Source: Viscum album (Eukaryota > Streptophyta > Magnoliopsida > Santalales > Viscaceae). From it: DNA of 64,000 nt. The DNA lies in contig OY728165.1 in assembly GCA_963277665.1 (NCBI GenBank), forward strand, positions 1,153,664,050 to 1,153,728,049. The letters run 5' to 3'. The number at the start of each line of letters is the position of its first letter. Within the stretch, counting starts at the first letter, position 1. The translations under genes and the position numbers were made by a program. Of this stretch, positions 50,590 to 63,862 are shown piece after piece. Under the pieces are notes generated by a model. It made no database searches. It was not told where the DNA came from and was given only the letters and a program-made list of their open reading frames with translations.

Positions 50590-53300
50590 CACAATTGGAG
50601 TTATAGTCGTCACACCATGCATCTTATTGAGATGGTGTTGATTCCCACACATAAAAAATGAGTGATGGATCATTTTAAAAAAAAATTAAAATAATCTGAA
50701 TGTGTTTTCTCTATTTTTAGCATGTCACTTATTCTTTTACAAAAATTAATTTCAATTTGAAATAATGACACATTTTGAGTTATACATGCCACACCATGCG
50801 TCGTATTGAGGTGTGGTTGATTACAACATGTCAGATGGATCGTTTTCTGAATGTATCAAAGAAATCTGTATAAGTTTTCTTGGTTTTCAATATGTCTATT
50901 GTGTTTTGTCACTAAAATATCACTTCAAACTAGAAATACACATTATCAGTCATATAGTTTGCGTCATGTTTCAATTTTATGTAATAATTCTTCATACATA
51001 TCACAAATAACTTATTAATCATTTTCCAATATTATCAAGACAATCTGATGGGGTTTTCTTGTTTTTTATTGAGTGATACATTTTATCAAAAAATATCAAT
51101 TTAAGAAGCATTATGTACACTTTTTGACATATCAGTTACACCGTGTGTTAGATTGAGGTTTGGTTAATTAATTCATGTTAAAATAGCTCATGAATCATGT
51201 TTTAATGTATCAAAATAATATGAATTCATATTTTTTGTTTTCAGAACTACAAATGTTTAATTTATTTAAATTATTGTCATATTTAAGTAAAAAGAAAAAA
51301 AATAGAGTCACACCAGTCACATCGTGCATCTTATTGAGGTACAATTGAAACATAAATATCATAAATGACTCATGGATTGTGTTCCTAAAATAAAACCTCA
51401 ATTTAAATGTGTTTTCATGGTTTCCAGTCTATCAATTTCCAATTTTAATTAAATTAATGTTAATTTTAAATAAAAAGACACATGTGTAGTCATATTGGTC
51501 ACATTGTGTGTTTTATTAAGGATTGATTAACTCATACACATTAGTAATTACTATTTAATCATTTTACTAAAATATTAAAACAACTGGAATGTGTTTCCTT
51601 AGTTTTCATTATTTTAGTTGTTTTTAATTAATTTAATGTGAATTTAAAATAAAAATACACACTATGTGTCATACCAGTCACACCATGAACCATACTGAGA
51701 TGCGATTGATCCCTATATTTCAAAAATGACTTATATCAAGTCTTAATTAATTATCTAAATAATATTAATGATTTTTCATGGTTTTTATTATGATAGTTGT
51801 GTTTTTTTTTAATAAAATCATTTCAAAATGGAAATAATCATTATGAGTTATATTGGTTACAACATGTTCCAGTTTGACATGATACTATTTCATAGACATT
51901 AAAATGACATACGAATAAATTTTAAAAATTATCAATACAATATGAAGTAATTTTCTTGGATTTAATTGAGTGACATGTTCTCAAAAAAGCTAATTTTAAA
52001 TTCATAATCACTACATTTAATCATACCAACCACACCATCCGTCAAATTTAGTTGGGGTTGATTCATACTAGTGAAATGTGACTCCTAGATCTTTTTCATA
52101 ATGTTTCGAAACCATTCAATTTTTTTTTCTCAATTTTCATTATGTCACATAATCTTTGTAATTAAATTAATGTCATTTTTAAATAAAAATATACACTTAG
52201 AGTCATAATGGTCACACTGTATGTCCTATTTGTGGTTCAGTTGACTCCTAAACATAAAAAATGACTCATGGATCATTTTCCTAAAATATAAAAACAATCC
52301 AAATGTGTTTTCTCAGTATTCAGTATTTCACTTGTAATTTTTAAAATTAATTGTAAATTTTAAATAAAAAGACACATTTAGATTCAAACCAGTAACACAA
52401 TTCATCGTATTGAGATGTGGTTGATTCTTAAACATCCAAAATTACTCTTAGATAATTTTCAAAAAATATCAAAACAATATTAATGTGTTTTATCTATTTT
52501 TAGTAAGTCACTTCTTGTTTTTTACAAAACTACTGTCAATTTTAAAAAAAATAGACACATTGATTTATACCAGTTATTACATGCAACATATTATCGTATA
52601 ATTAATTACTAAAAGTCAAAAATTACCTATATATCATATTAAAAATTTATCCAAACAATCCAATTGATTTTGTTCAGTTTTTAATATGCCAATTGATTTT
52701 TTTTACGAAAATGTCATTTCAAAATGGAAACACACATTTTGAGTCATATTGATTACCTCATTTGTTGGTTTGATATGAGAATACTTTGAACAATACAAAA
52801 TTGAATTATTAATCCTCATCCTAAATTATGATTAAAATAATATCTTGTTTTATTATTTTCTATTGGGTGACATTTTTGAACTGAAATGTTAGTTTTAAAC
52901 TGATAACATACACATTTAGACATACTTGTCCCAGAGTGTGTCATATTTTGGTGTTTTCATTCTTAAACATCACAAATGTCTCATGGGTCATTTTGATAAT
53001 TTATAAAAACAATGTTAATTAATTTTCTCAGTTTTTAACATGTTAGTTGACATTTTTCTCTTAATTTAATGTCAATTTAATATAAAAATATTTACTTAAA
53101 GTCATACTGGCCCAACCATGCATCAGATTCAGAAGAGGTTGATATGTACACATCAAAAATGACTTATGTATATTTTTACAAAATTAAAAAAATCATACAA
53201 CTAAATTGTTTCAATTTTAATTATGTCACTTGTTTATTTTACTAAAAGTAATGTATATTTTATATAAAAAGAGACACAATGATTTATACTGGTCTCTTGT
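50590..53300 (+). repeat. Satellite array 3, ~179-bp monomer, about 16 units, variant subfamily
   Basis: Same family and strand as arrays 1 and 2 (GAGTCATACTGGTCAC, CACACCATG, ACATCAAAAATGACT, ATGTGTTTTCTCAGTTTTTA). The anchors at 50,597, 50,777, 50,951, 51,127, 51,305, 51,489 and on to 53,279 give 15 steps averaging 178.8 bases. Diagnostic differences from arrays 1 and 2: CATGCATCTTATTGAGATG-type sequence where they have ATGTGTCATATTGATATG, and ATTAATTTAATGTCAATTTT where they have TGAACTAAAATGTCA. So it is a separate amplification. Confidence 0.9.
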
Positions 53301-53767
53301 TCATTTTCATTTGTTTTAAGAAGTATAGTTAATCTGATACCAAATATATTGACATTGACATTTTATTCAAAGATATAACATCTTAGTAGTTTAATATTCC
53401 ATACATAACAGAATTATTCTTGCCAGAATAGTTTAGTTCTACTTATTTTAGAAATATGGAAACACAAAGAACTAGTTCATAAGAGCATTTCATTAAGTTA
53501 TTATTTACTAGAAATATTCTTATACATAGAATTTATAAATACATTATAAATAGACTAAGGATATTAGTCATAATAAATTATGATCATAGATGCTAAATAA
53601 GTGTAAAAAATGGATTTTTTAATGATTATATAATTATTTAATATGCATAAAGATGTTATAAAGTGGTATTAATAGTATACCCAGTATATTATAAATCATA
53701 ATCATGAGTTTTGGATCAAAGCATTGTTGTTTAGAATAAAAGAATCGAAAAATATCAGAAAATATTA

Positions 53768-53830
53768 TAAACTAATAACATACACTTCGAGTCATATCAA
53801 GAACACTATGTATCAAATTATGTTGTGGCA
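53768..53830 (+). repeat. Orphan partial satellite unit
   Basis: TAATAACATACACTTCGAGT, CATATCAAGAACACTATGTA and TCAAATTATGTTG match about a third of the satellite monomer. It lies some 470 bases beyond the end of array 3 and stands alone. Confidence 0.6.
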
Positions 53831-53834
53831 GATT

Positions 53835-54030
53835 GAGTCGGTGATGATTACCGCACTATTCAGGAAAATGTTCATGGTCGTTCTTTTGGGATACAAAAAA
53901 TTGCATCCAACTACAGAGAAATCCATTGGTAAATGCATCCTTATGATTCAATTCACATTTCATGAAACATGGGGTATTCTCTTCCCCTAAAAAGGAACAT
54001 GTTCTCTGATTTGTGGCATATTACCGATAT
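53835..54030 (+). pseudogene. Possible Ty3/gypsy integrase zinc-domain scrap
   Basis: One frame reads VHGRSFGIQKIASNYREIHW, which resembles the HGGHFG..KT..K....FYW start of Athila-type integrases. A parallel 88-codon open frame at 53,724-53,990 covers the same bases. The cysteines are missing and no other gypsy domain lies nearby, so this is tentative. Confidence 0.22.
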
Positions 54031-56650
54031 TTAAAAGGAAATCATGACTTCCCAAAATATCTGTAAAAACATAATTTGTTTTAGATAAAAATGATGAGGA
54101 AATTAACATAAAATAATAGATTAAATGAAGAAAAAATTAATTAATTACATAAGTAGTATGAATTAACCATTTTACATTCATATCCCATTTCTATGTTTTT
54201 ATTATCTGAGTTGTACCATTGATATATTATATCTCATGAGCATGAGAATATTTAAAAAAACATCTATGGATCAAACCTTTTAATGAACCTCTATAAGAAA
54301 AAAACTCATATAGGAATAATAATAAAAAGAATTACATTGAATAGAAATATGAAACAATAAACTACTTCTATAGAAGTCACATCTTCTTGTTATTTATGTC
54401 ACATTCTTCCATCATGTACGGTTACCATTTGTTTCTGAGAACATCTATATCACCTTTTGAATATGATTCATTTTTTTAGTGATCGTAGTAATGGAAAAAT
54501 ATAAATACAGAAAGGATTAATAAATATATTAAATTAAATAGTAATTATCTTCGAATATACCTCTTCAAGGATGCTAGTTTGTTAATGGAATATGATATCT
54601 CCCATAAATATAAAAACATACTAACCCTAATATTTTCTATTAGTTTGTTTCAGACACTACAAAATCATTGAGTCAAATAAGTAATTTGTTTTGATATTTT
54701 TTTAGATAGTGAAATCATAATATAAATACCCTGATACATTTCAAGCCGTAGAACTTGTCATGTTCCTCATGCTTATCCCCATGCATCACCCCATGTTTTT
54801 AACTATATTGATACACAACTCTATCATAATGAAATCCTCATTAAATTTGATATATATTATAAAAATAGAAGGTTACTTCTAAAAAAATGGATGTAGAGTA
54901 TAAAAAATTAAAAAAATTACATCATTTGTAGACCTTTTGTTTGATATTCATGCATTGAATCTAGGAAATAAATCTTTGTAGTATCCCAATTTACCATAAA
55001 GAGAATCCAATACTAACTAATAATACAAAAAGTAATATGTAATTAATGTAATGAAAAAAAATATTGTATATGATTAAATTGTATTGTTTTAGTCCTACAT
55101 CACTGTGATTAAATATTATTTGTATGCAGAAATCATTCATTCAAACATTTTGATCATAGATTACAATATTTCATCCTTCTTTTAGAATCTATGTTGGGTT
55201 GTTATGTAGAGGTCATATAATGACTAATGTGTCCAAAAATATTCATGTGAAAATCCCTTCAATTGATTTCATATATGAACATTCCAAAAATATAAAATGA
55301 AATATGTCATAATTAACACAATATATCACCCTTTAGAAAATAAAATCATGAAAACATACCTCATGTATAATTTTAAAATTGATCAACCAAGACAATCATA
55401 GTTGAGGCTTTCACGTATTGTTTAATCATTAATGTCGTCTTGAATATCTACTCCATACTTATTTTCTTCAAAGTCCAATATATGACTACTACCATCCTAT
55501 AAATATGTACCCACCTGAACCTTCAATGCATGTAATTTTCAATATATAATGTCTAGGGTAATGGTGTTTTTAGTAAATTTTTCAATCAGATGGTTGATCC
55601 TTTAGATAGTTTTGATTCTTTTTCATTTCATCCCCTTCCATTTTTCCATCTATAAATACATTCATCAATTCAAAACATTTTATTATTAATTGAAAAAGGT
55701 TTATCATGAAAAATAATTTAGAAATTAATACCTCCTTGTTGAAATGTTTTTTGACAATATGTGACAGTCATGTGATGAATGCTCTAATAGATTTTTCGTA
55801 TGCATGAACATATGCCTCTTCAGTAGGAATTGGTAGCCCAATGCTCAGCTCATGGGCTATTCTAATCGACAGTCTTACATGATCTATTAGAAGTGTTATA
55901 TTTTATAACATGTCCCTTTGGATATTGAACACCATATACCTCACTATAACTCTATGGGTGGGTGTTGGTAGATATAAATTTACAGTAATTGTCACCCTAT
56001 AGAATATCTATAAAAGAAAGGTATCAGTTTTTTTCATGTACACATTTCATAGATACAATTATTTGAACATTGATTACCTCATCAAATACATCTCTTTCAG
56101 TGGAATAGATCACCTCATAGCTTTTAGGGGTGGGTTTGGGGAAATTTAAACATGGGGGTTGTTCACGTGTTGTCTTTTATCTTTTCATATGCCCCATAAA
56201 AGTTTTCATCATACCTATCTTCCATTATAATTTTACTTCATGGGTTATCTGGTCATTATTTCATTTGTTTAATTTCTTCACTTTGATCCTCCTCTTGTTT
56301 TTCCCCCAAAATATTTTTGGGGTGTCACACCAAAACTTGTATCTTTGATGTGGAAATACATTTCAAGATGATTCATGGCCACTAACAGTATGTTTTCATT
56401 TGGTATAGGTGCTATTGATTCCTATGACAATGTTGGATCGAAAATATATAAAAAATGTTTTCATTGTTATGTAATAGTGATTTAAATAAAAACACATTTT
56501 ATTATATAACACATAGACATGATTACCATTCTTTTTGGGTATTTTCATTTATTAGTATCCAATATTAATTTTCATTTTACTCTTTCAATATCTTATGGCA
56601 TGGGATGGAAGTGACATGGGATTTGGAGTCATAAGTATTTATATAAAAAA
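54031..56650. other. Unassigned interval, probably CACTA 3' non-coding region
   Basis: No domain was readable. It lies between satellite array 3 and the C-terminal coding parts of the minus-strand CACTA element. The frame at 56,130-56,348 has no known motif. Confidence 0.3.
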
Positions 56651-57075
56651 GGGAATATAAATATGGTATTGTTTCACGTCTCATAAATGTATTATGGTAG
56701 AATTAAAATATGTACCATTTTTCCTTGTGATATGTACCCCATCGTAGATTTTTAGTAGAGGTACAATAGTTTTTCTGCTCATTCCTTATTTCTAGTACAA
56801 ATTGGTTTTTTCATAAAAAGAAATTGATAGTCATTGTGATGAATACATGTATCATCAAACAATGTTTTACTAGACACAATGCTCTTGTAAATAGACATTC
56901 GTACGATAGCTAGTAAACACATCCCATGATTCTTGGGTTATCAGGTGTGCATAGATAAGTGGTGGGTGTGGGTTTATTTTCCCACTCGCGTCTTTAATAG
57001 GATATTTTGTTATAATTGTTCAAAATACACTATGAACCCTTCCAGAAAGCATTAATACATATCCTTTTTTTGATT
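56650..57075 (-). pseudogene. CACTA second protein (Transposase_24/TNPA-like) remnant
   Basis: Minus strand from about 57,000: PPLIYAHLITQESWDVFTSY then RTNVYLQEH, and further on CTRNKE and GMSRKTIVP. The order W..F........(N).....Y.HR.SR.GY...... followed by the MSR.T-type segment is that of the plant CACTA Transposase_24 family. This protein binds subterminal repeats. It lies about 1 kb downstream of DUF4216 in the same orientation. The call rests on two short blocks. Confidence 0.45.
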
Positions 57076-57991
57076 CATCCACTATAAATGCACTCTACAA
57101 TTAATTATGATGAGTAAGTCAATGATTTATTATTTTGTATTACATAAAAATAAATAAAGGATTTCGTAATTTTACCATAATATCTCCCTAAATTAGTATC
57201 ATAGGTGTAGGAACAACATATTTCCATTATACTTTATCAATTTTCACGAGTTTATGGGTGATGATTCGAATGTAACTACTAAACTTGGACTTGTCATGGT
57301 TAACATGTACGACTTATGCATTCCTTCTTACATCTTATTTTATACATATGATTTTTGCAGTAATTATTTTTGTTAAAACTGTCAAAATACGAAACTTCTA
57401 TTTTCTTTCATCTCCATTCCTTTTCCTCCTACCATTTACAAGGATTAAGAATCATTAATATGTTAATATTTAGTGGTTGCATCAATTTGTCCATAAATCT
57501 ATTGTACCTCTTCACTTAAAATAGAATTAGGTTTAGAAACCATTTTTTCATCAAGATTTGGAACATCATCATTTGAAGAATGTTATTATTCCTCTACACT
57601 ATGAGGAGTAGTAGGTTGAGAGACTTGATGTTCCTCTAGATTGGGAGCACCATCATGTTCAAAAGTCATTGTCTACAGAAGTGGGTAACAATTTAATTTA
57701 TATTACATATATGCGATAGTGAAAGGATGATAACCTGAGGTAACATGATGTATATTAAAAAATATATAACATGTTTATTGAACATTATTTTTCTTTTTTA
57801 AACGTTGAAGGGATTTGACTCTTCTATTGAATATTGGAATCCCTTCAAGGTGGTCTCCTATGACAAAACAAATTCTCTACAATGGGACCACTGTGAAATG
57901 ACTATGACATCCCAATGAAAGGGTCATCCTGAGTTGAATTTTTAGCTGAACTTTCACCTGTTTCGGTTGATAATAGAACAATTGACCACTC

Positions 57992-58261
57992 TCAGTTTAA
58001 AAGAACTAGAACATAAAATACTTGTACTTCATGTGATTCCATTATAAAAGGTTCATCTATGCACCCTTCCTTACTAGAATCATCTTTCAAAAATATAAAT
58101 TCATCTATTTTAATGTAACTCCTACTATAAACCCACAAGCATTGAAAAAACTTCACATGGAATGTTGTATAATACAACACCCATATTTTATTGATGAAGC
58201 CAAAGAAAGAAATATTCGCATAATTTGGATTTCTATCCACAGTACCAAACACATACATCAC
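57992..58261 (-). pseudogene. CACTA DUF4216 domain, copy 1
   Basis: An open run of 89 codons reads YANISFFGFINKIWVLYY, VKFFQCLWVYSRSYIKIDEF, then DEPFIMESHEVQVFYVLV. This matches the DUF4216 pattern of plant CACTA transposases: YG....I..LDY......LF.C.WV....G...D..G.......... EPFI.ASQ..QVFYV. The domain follows tnp2 and DUF4218 in the same polyprotein, and that is the order seen here on the minus strand. It is the best-preserved piece of the element, although it is flanked by frameshifts. Confidence 0.75.
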
Positions 58262-58559
58262 ATAAGCCCCAAGTGTTACTCAACTATTTTTCATGGTACT
58301 ACCATCATCGTGATTATTTTTATAGAATGTATAACCATTAATTCAATTAGAACTGTATGATAATACATACACACTTGATCCTTCGGCTAACCATCATAGA
58401 AATTCTGAAATTGAATCTATATTTAAATATGATTCCTTAAAAATATAGTTCTAAAATAATCCTATAAAATGTGGATTATGTGTATTATATATTAATATTT
58501 CATCCATTAATTGATTCAAAGTCATATTAATATCTTTGTGTGTTTCAGCATATAAGGAA

Positions 58560-59345
58560 AGCCCTAAAATATTATGAAAAACATAAAGGTGGATCTACTC
58601 CCGATCGGTGACATCGATCGTGACAACATATCGTCTTTAAATTCCATTACACACAAGCTTCTATGTGTGATTAGATTTCGGTTGAACAATTCATTCCACA
58701 CCAGATAAGTATTCGGTACAGAAATCAACAATCTCCTCAACAAAATATATCTTTGCAATAAATCCCTGTAACAGACTTCAGTTTATAACATACCCTTTTA
58801 AAATATTCATATTCAGTTTAATGGGGTACCTTAATATATAGTGTACAAGACCATATAGTTGAATCTCTCTCATCATGTGAGACATCAAATGAACCATCCT
58901 GTCAACTAATTTTTGAATGATGAACATTTCAAATTACAAAAATGTGACAACAATATCTCTTTCCACAGTTAAAAACATAACTGCGTGTATAACATTGTTT
59001 AATATAGAATTGAAGAAGAAACAGAGTGTAGTTAATTTATAATGGTCAATCATGGAAAAAAATACAACATAAATCTATAGGAATTAGATATTTTATCAAA
59101 ACATGGATGTCATGTGATTTCGGGCACTTCAACATTAAATCAATAATTGACACAGTATTCTCAAAATTTGATGAATACCACTCTAGAAACTTTACATAAT
59201 TCATAAATTTGAAAATCTAATATAACTCTTTCCTAGAAAGTATCTAAGCAGTCTGAGGAAGAAAATCTATTATCACCCTTCACTTGTTCCAAATCTTCTC
59301 ATATTCTCCGGTCAACCATGTCCAACATAGCCTTAATTCCATCCT
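58560..59345 (-). pseudogene. CACTA DUF4218 domain, copy 1
   Basis: Minus-strand blocks in order, with frame changes: KSHDIHVLIKYLIPIDLC (about 59,115; family KSHDCHVLM..LLPVALR), then QKLVDRMVHLMSHMMREIQL (58,900; family FDVMVHL..HL..E..L), then YGLVHYILRYPIKLNMNIL followed by KGYVIN (family GPV..RWMYP.ER....LKGYV.N), then VEEIVDFCTEYLSGVE (58,700; family EE...FC..YL). This module lies between tnp2 and DUF4216 in plant CACTA transposases. An open piece at 58,564-58,758 overlaps its end in another frame. Confidence 0.8.
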
Positions 59346-59439
59346 TTATTTTTCTAGGTGAATTTATCAAAGTTTTTATGACACTATCACATAGATTTTT
59401 TTTCCACGGTCATAAAATTAAAAAAATTCATAATGTACA

Positions 59440-60640
59440 AGAAATTCTATCATGGTAATTAAAAAAATTAAATATCTTTATTTTCAACTGCATTTTGTAT
59501 GGTTTCTCAAAAATTATTTACCTAAATTAGTTTCCATATATTTTACAATATCAAATAGTTGATCACCTATTAATGGAGATGTTGTTGTATGTTCTTCTGA
59601 AAATCCATAAAATGAAGTCATAAAATATTTCTACTTATTTCGTTTGGGTAGAAATAATTGATGTCATATAAAAACTATTGTCAATGAATTATTCAACCTA
59701 ATTGATTTCGTAACTTTTTCGAAACCAGATACCCTTGAGTACCAATAGTGATATATCCTGAAAAATTTCCATAATAAGGAATGTAATTTATCATCTCGTA
59801 CTATATTTCTCTCAATGTGAAATATTCATTACTGTAATCATCATACAATGTAACACCTAAATCCTATAGTATTTTGAAATCCACTATCAATGGAGCCAAA
59901 TAAACATCAATATCATTTATTAGATTTTTTAGTCCAAATATTAGTATAGATAACATGATGTATTTTCATTTCATGAATAACCACTGTGTCATGTTATTAT
60001 TTACCAACATAACTGGACATATGCTGTGGGTTCTTCATTGAATACCAAAATGTTTCACTCTATCAGAAGAAGATGCAAGACAATGCATTCATGGCCCATT
60101 TCCATATTTTTTATACTCATGGTCAATTCTCTTACACAATAAAGAGTCTTTATGGTGACAATGTTTCTTATCATTACTTCATGTATCTATGTTCCACATC
60201 AATTTCCTTGCAATATCCTCACCTATATATAGGCGCCTAAACCATGGAATGATATGAATGTTCTATACAAATTTCATAGGTCCAGATTTGACTTTTTAGT
60301 ATCGAAAAGCACAACAAATTCCAAATTCAATAAGTGATATTTAGTTCTTAATAAACAGTATACTATCATTCTGGTAGGGGTGGATTCTTTTATAGATCAT
60401 TCCCATCAGAAGTATAATTCATTCGGCATCGTATGATCGGTTTGGGGGCCATTATATTCATGGAGAATTTCATTCAAGAGATAATGTAGTTCTGTAAATC
60501 TAGAGTCACTTAAATCATTTCCTAATTTCAAATTATACATCTTTAGTATGGCTGACAATGATATAAATTTAGTGCAACCATCATACAATGGAAACTTGAT
60601 GAAACTCTTTAAATTCTAAAACAATTTTTTGAAATCATTA
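59440..60640 (-). pseudogene. CACTA tnp2 transposase core, copy 1
   Basis: Begins near 60,600 with LYDGCTKFISLSAIL or MYDGCTKF (family LYPGC.KFS.L....L), followed by KLGNDLSDSRFTELHYLLNE. Next come TPTRMIVYCLL (family ACPNDC.LYW) and RTHSICPVMLVNNNMTQWL followed by FMK (family YS.WPV.L..YNLPPW.CMK), and MLSILIFGLKNLINDIDVYL with APLIVDFKIL (family ML.LLI.GPK.PGNDIDVYL.PLI..L..L). It ends with TLYDDYSNEYFTLR and YIPYYGNFSGYITIGTQG (family DFPAYGNLSGW.T.G). The order and spacing are those of the plant tnp2 family, the enzyme that cuts and moves CACTA elements. Several stops are present. Confidence 0.85.
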
Positions 60641-60900
60641 TGTTCAACTTCAATTGTCATTTTTTACTTAAATACGATCTCCATCATTATACAAATATGG
60701 TATCAAATCCTCAATCCAATCATCTTCAGTGTCCATACTTGTTATCATATCAGGAAATCCATAAATCATATTTTAATCCCCCCCACAATCTACATTCATG
60801 TTTCCCCATATTTATTCTAACATTTATGACATTGATCTATTCCATGATAGATCATGTGTTCTTATAACTCCACTAGACTAAATTTTACTGAATGAAAAAA
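60641..60900 (-). pseudogene. CACTA transposase N-terminal linker, copy 1
   Basis: Upstream of MYDGC, the minus strand reads WRHECRLWGD then MIYGFPDMITSMDTEDDWIE and DLIPYLYNDGDR. The W..HGE... segment and the acidic linker before tnp2 are usual in CACTA proteins. The open frames on the plus strand at 60,629-60,867 cover the same bases and have no known motif. Confidence 0.45.
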
Positions 60901-63860
60901 GTGTAAACATGGGAAAAGGATTTGAGAATCGTTATATGCATGATATTTTTCAAACTAGATGAACTATTTTAAAACATCATCTTTCTCTTTTATTATATGA
61001 TTAACATGTTTCCATTATTTAATTATATCCATCTTAATTAATTCGTTAATATTAATATTTATCAAAACAAAAACAAAATACGTTGAAATAAAAATAAACT
61101 AATGATAGAACTTTTATTTTTTTAAATATTAATACCCAATATCCACTTTCTAGAACCATGGTATTTTTTGAGAGCATCATGATAAATCAATCTTCTACTC
61201 GTCCAGCATTAAATTTATTTTTCCAAAAAAGAGAAATTCATCCACACAATGAAGTAAAATGACAAAACTCTTATCATAATACACTTTAATATAGTAGAAA
61301 CAATTTACATTACAGTACATGAACATTAAATAAACCATTAAAGCATCATAATTCTAGTTAAACTGACTTTTTACCCACTTAAGACCACAAAATAACCATT
61401 TGTGACTGGAACGAAACATTCTATTCCATTTAGCATGAAACCATTCAGTTGATCTCTGTAGATATCTTCCTTTGAATCTTGATGATGGAATATAATCATG
61501 ACATCCATTTATTATAGAAATAATCCTTCAATTAAAACCTAGATTATAACTATCTACATTATTATATGCTTTAGAGTATGAGAGAACATCTAACTAAAAT
61601 CTAATCCTTATATTAATTGAAATACATTTCAAATTAGAGATAACATTCACTATTTCATATCATCGACTTACTTTTAAAAAATCTATATCTATTTTTTCTA
61701 TAGATCCCACTTTCCTGTCTCTAATTTCATTATCCAAAATGTATCAAAATCATAGAGGGAATATAATAATTCTTTCATTTTGTAATCACACTACAACAAG
61801 AGCAATATATTATGAAAACTATAAAACTAAGGGAAACTAGCTATTGTGTGAGATAACTACTGTAGTATACATATTGACCAATTTTAAAATTTATTTGTTT
61901 TTCTTATTGCCAAACAAGTAGATGTGATAAATTAGAAGCTAAATATCACCACATGAATAAATATAATATTAGTAATAAATCAAATTCCAACTCCCATAAC
62001 CTCGCAAGAAAGTGACTATTTTAACATCCATGAATAAGAATAAAGCATTTCATATTAATAATCAATTGGATCCCTCTGAGGGAAATGGACTAAATAGTCA
62101 TATCAATCTAGGGGCCCCCAAATTTAACCCAATCATATGATGTTGAATGCAATGTAGGTTTTGGAGTTTCATTGTTTTTAAACAATATTCCACTTTTTGT
62201 GGGAGTGAGGTCATGATAGATATCCTATGGGATGGATAATGTTAGTGACATGGAATTTCCATGGGGTAATATTCAATCTACTTGAATTCCCTATGTAATG
62301 TATTGGTATTACTAATTATATAAATATCTTAAAATAAAATGTTATGGAAAAACTACATTTTAGATGTCCTTTGACAAATATTTATAAAATAAAATTTTAA
62401 ATCCCATTAAAAATTCTTTTAACCAGATTACTCTTAAAAATAACACATCGTTTTTAAAATAACACAGTCAATTCCATGGACTCTTTTCAGAAAACCACAA
62501 CTATGTTTTATAGATTTTAAAGAAAATTCATGAACGAACAGTCTTAATCATTTAAAATCAGTGAAAACCCTATATATTTAACAAATTTAAATTAATACAT
62601 CACCCACCACTTGTTAAAATGAAAAAAATCATTAAATACACTTTCAAAACATTCACACCCCATTATGAAATCCAATCAAGTGAGTTGAAAAACACAAGAA
62701 ATACAACCTTTGACCATGTTATGTTTTTAAATCATATTATTGAAATTTAAAACAAAAAGAGGGTATGTTGAAAACATATAATTAATTATGAATCATTTCA
62801 AAACACTTAAATCAATTTAAAAGCTCCAGTAAGCATATTCCAATCTATCTATGTAGCTGGATTCTTTGAAACATATTTAAAAACTATTATAAACATGACT
62901 AAAACAGTTCCTTTAGTGATTTTCATTTATTCTAAAGAATAATAGTACATTTAATAATTTAATCATATATCATGAAACTATAATCTATCCAGCAATGTGT
63001 TTTTAGGTAATGTTAACATTCATCCATCTACTAATCAATAGTTCAGGGGAAACTCCTCCAATATACATGTAATTGGTTAGAAAATGAATCTATCATAGGA
63101 ATTATCAAAATTAATATAGAAATTTTCATTGACAACATTTGAAAAAATATAATGAAACACAACTCTAGGAGCTTCAATCAACCCTATTATATTTATATCA
63201 ATTCAAATGAAATTATTTATACTTATTTCATGTTAAAAGATTACTTTTCCACACTCTCTTATTGATAAAAAATAACAAGTAGGGGAAATGTTTTTCCTAA
63301 TGTTCATTTCATTAATAAATGCGAATGTCTTCCACATGAAAAATAATCATTCCTCTTTTTCATCTGAATTAATGAAATTCTTTATCCTCTTTTTTTATTC
63401 CACATTCATTTCACTCAAATATTAACATGAGATAAGTGCGGAACAATGAGTTTTTTAACAATATTCCATGGGTAAGTCATCACTATGTATCAGTAGGATA
63501 AATAATTATAGAAAAAAAATATTTTTTACAACAAAAACATATTTTTCTATTCACTTTTCCTAATGTATCACAAATGTTGAATTAATCTATTTTATTGATT
63601 TTTAAATTGAATTCAATGATAGTTCAGAGACATGATCTCATCATAATGAACACATCCAATCATTAATGTGAATGTCATTTCACTTTCCTATTTTCTAGGA
63701 ATTCATTCAAACAATACTATTGTGGAAAATTAAGAATATATAGATTTGTTTTAAGGATATTTATGATACTAATAAGATTATTGGATCAATGACACTTCAT
63801 TTGAATCAATGATAATACAGTTTAAATAAAATCATACAACATGCAGTACCTGAATGAACA
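60901..63860. other. Unassigned AT-rich interval
   Basis: No domain, array or LTR was recognised. It may hold the 5' non-coding part of CACTA copy 1. A motif CACTACAACAAGAGC at 61,791 looks like a CACTA end but points the wrong way to close that element. Confidence 0.35.
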
Positions 63861-63862
63861 TA

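Larger units (their letters stand above)
56650..60900 (-). mobile_element. CACTA (En/Spm) element copy 1, coding region
   Basis: Summary of the pieces above: linker, tnp2, DUF4218, DUF4216 and a TNPA-like scrap in the normal order on the minus strand over about 4.3 kb. It is a paralogue of the copy at 37-41 kb and is better preserved. A CACTA terminus with correct orientation for its 3' end lies at 49,969. The 5' terminus (TAGTG on the plus strand, right of 60.9 kb) was not found. Confidence 0.8.

Noticed and set aside
61791..61806. CACTACAACAAGAGC as a CACTA terminus
   Set aside because: No subterminal repeats follow, and the orientation is wrong for closing the minus-strand element to its left.
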